DNA from: an uncultured Lachnospiraceae bacterium
Lineage (GTDB): Bacteria > Bacillota > Clostridia > Lachnospirales > Lachnospiraceae
Length of the DNA stretch: 5,177 nt
Direction of reading: 5' to 3'
Assembly: GCA_910577115.1 (NCBI GenBank)
Contig: CAJTMC010000114.1
Location: 1-5,177 of the forward strand
The translations under genes were made by a program, and so were the position numbers. The notes under the pieces are model-generated. The model did no database searches and was not told the origin of the DNA. It worked only from the letters and a program-made list of their open reading frames with translations. Shown one piece after another: positions 5,095 through 5,177 of the stretch (positions within the stretch are counted from its first letter, which is position 1; each line of letters starts with the position of its first letter).

Positions 5095-5145
5095 AATGAA
5101 GCAATAAAGATACTGTATGCCAGTATGTTTATTGTTTATTTTCCG
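5090..5145 (+). terminator. Long terminator hairpin at the end of the leader unit
   Basis: The core pairs CAATAAA (5102-5108) and ATACTG (5110-5115) with CAGTAT (5121-5126) and TTTATTG (5128-5134) around a TATGC loop, with one G-G mismatch. TTTATTTT follows the core (5135-5142). A lower stem, CGGAAAAT (5090-5097) with ATTTTCCG (5138-5145), can form in addition and would sequester that tail. It lies 33 bases (core) after the small-ORF stop and ends 32 bases before the window edge. Confidence 0.7.
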
Positions 5146-5177
5146 TATGCAAACTGAGTGTATGAAAGGCTATGGAC

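Noticed and set aside
5162..5177. Start of a further gene at the right edge (ATG at 5162 or 5172)
   Set aside because: GAAAGG is only two bases from the second ATG and the first has no good site, so the true start of any next gene may lie beyond the window.

Overview
The window looks like chromosomal DNA from a low-to-moderate GC Firmicute, most likely a gut Clostridium of the Lachnospiraceae type. The grounds are AGGAGG-type ribosome binding sites, sigma-A style promoters, U-tailed hairpin terminators, and a glutaminyl-tRNA synthetase and TetR protein that read like Lachnospiraceae family members. The taxon is my inference from protein style, not a search result.

Layout. Bases 1-237 hold no gene I can defend. 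They carry a good promoter (TTTACA-N18-TACAAT, 145-174) for a full-length glutaminyl-tRNA synthetase gene (glnS, 238-1941). There is no T-box leader. A three-tier hairpin (1957-2016) separates glnS from a HAD-family hydrolase (2046-2699). A 23-bp perfect stem with T/A runs on both sides (2717-2773) then serves as a shared terminator between the HAD gene and a convergent gene. That convergent gene (2796-3287, minus strand) encodes a small membrane-anchored, very acidic protein with DFD repeats.

The 315 bases between the acidic-protein start and the next gene (3288-3602) hold divergent promoters: a weak one for the minus-strand gene (3385-3413) and a good extended -10 one (3526-3554) for a TetR/AcrR-family regulator (3603-4238). 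The regulator is followed 54 bases later by a shortened 2H-phosphoesterase (2'-5' RNA ligase-like) gene (4293-4661) that keeps only the first of the two HxT motifs of its family. A short GC hairpin with a T-run (4672-4700) ends this group. The regulator and the 2H gene have the same orientation with no terminator between them, so they may be co-transcribed.

Bases 4701-4910 hold no convincing gene, only one 9-bp hairpin. From 4911 to 5145 there is a compact, complete-looking transcription unit. It has a near-consensus promoter (TTGACA-N17-TATTAT), a strong ribosome binding site, a 29-codon ORF (4980-5069), two overlapping 11-bp helices that either compete or form a pseudoknot, and a long U-tailed terminator hairpin just before the right edge. 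This is the most interesting part of the window. It has the architecture of a translated attenuation leader controlling a gene just outside the window, or of a small structured RNA.

The housekeeping genes on the left (glnS, HAD hydrolase) and the regulator block on the right do not form an obvious joint pathway. I see no insertion sequence, CRISPR array, tRNA or rRNA gene.
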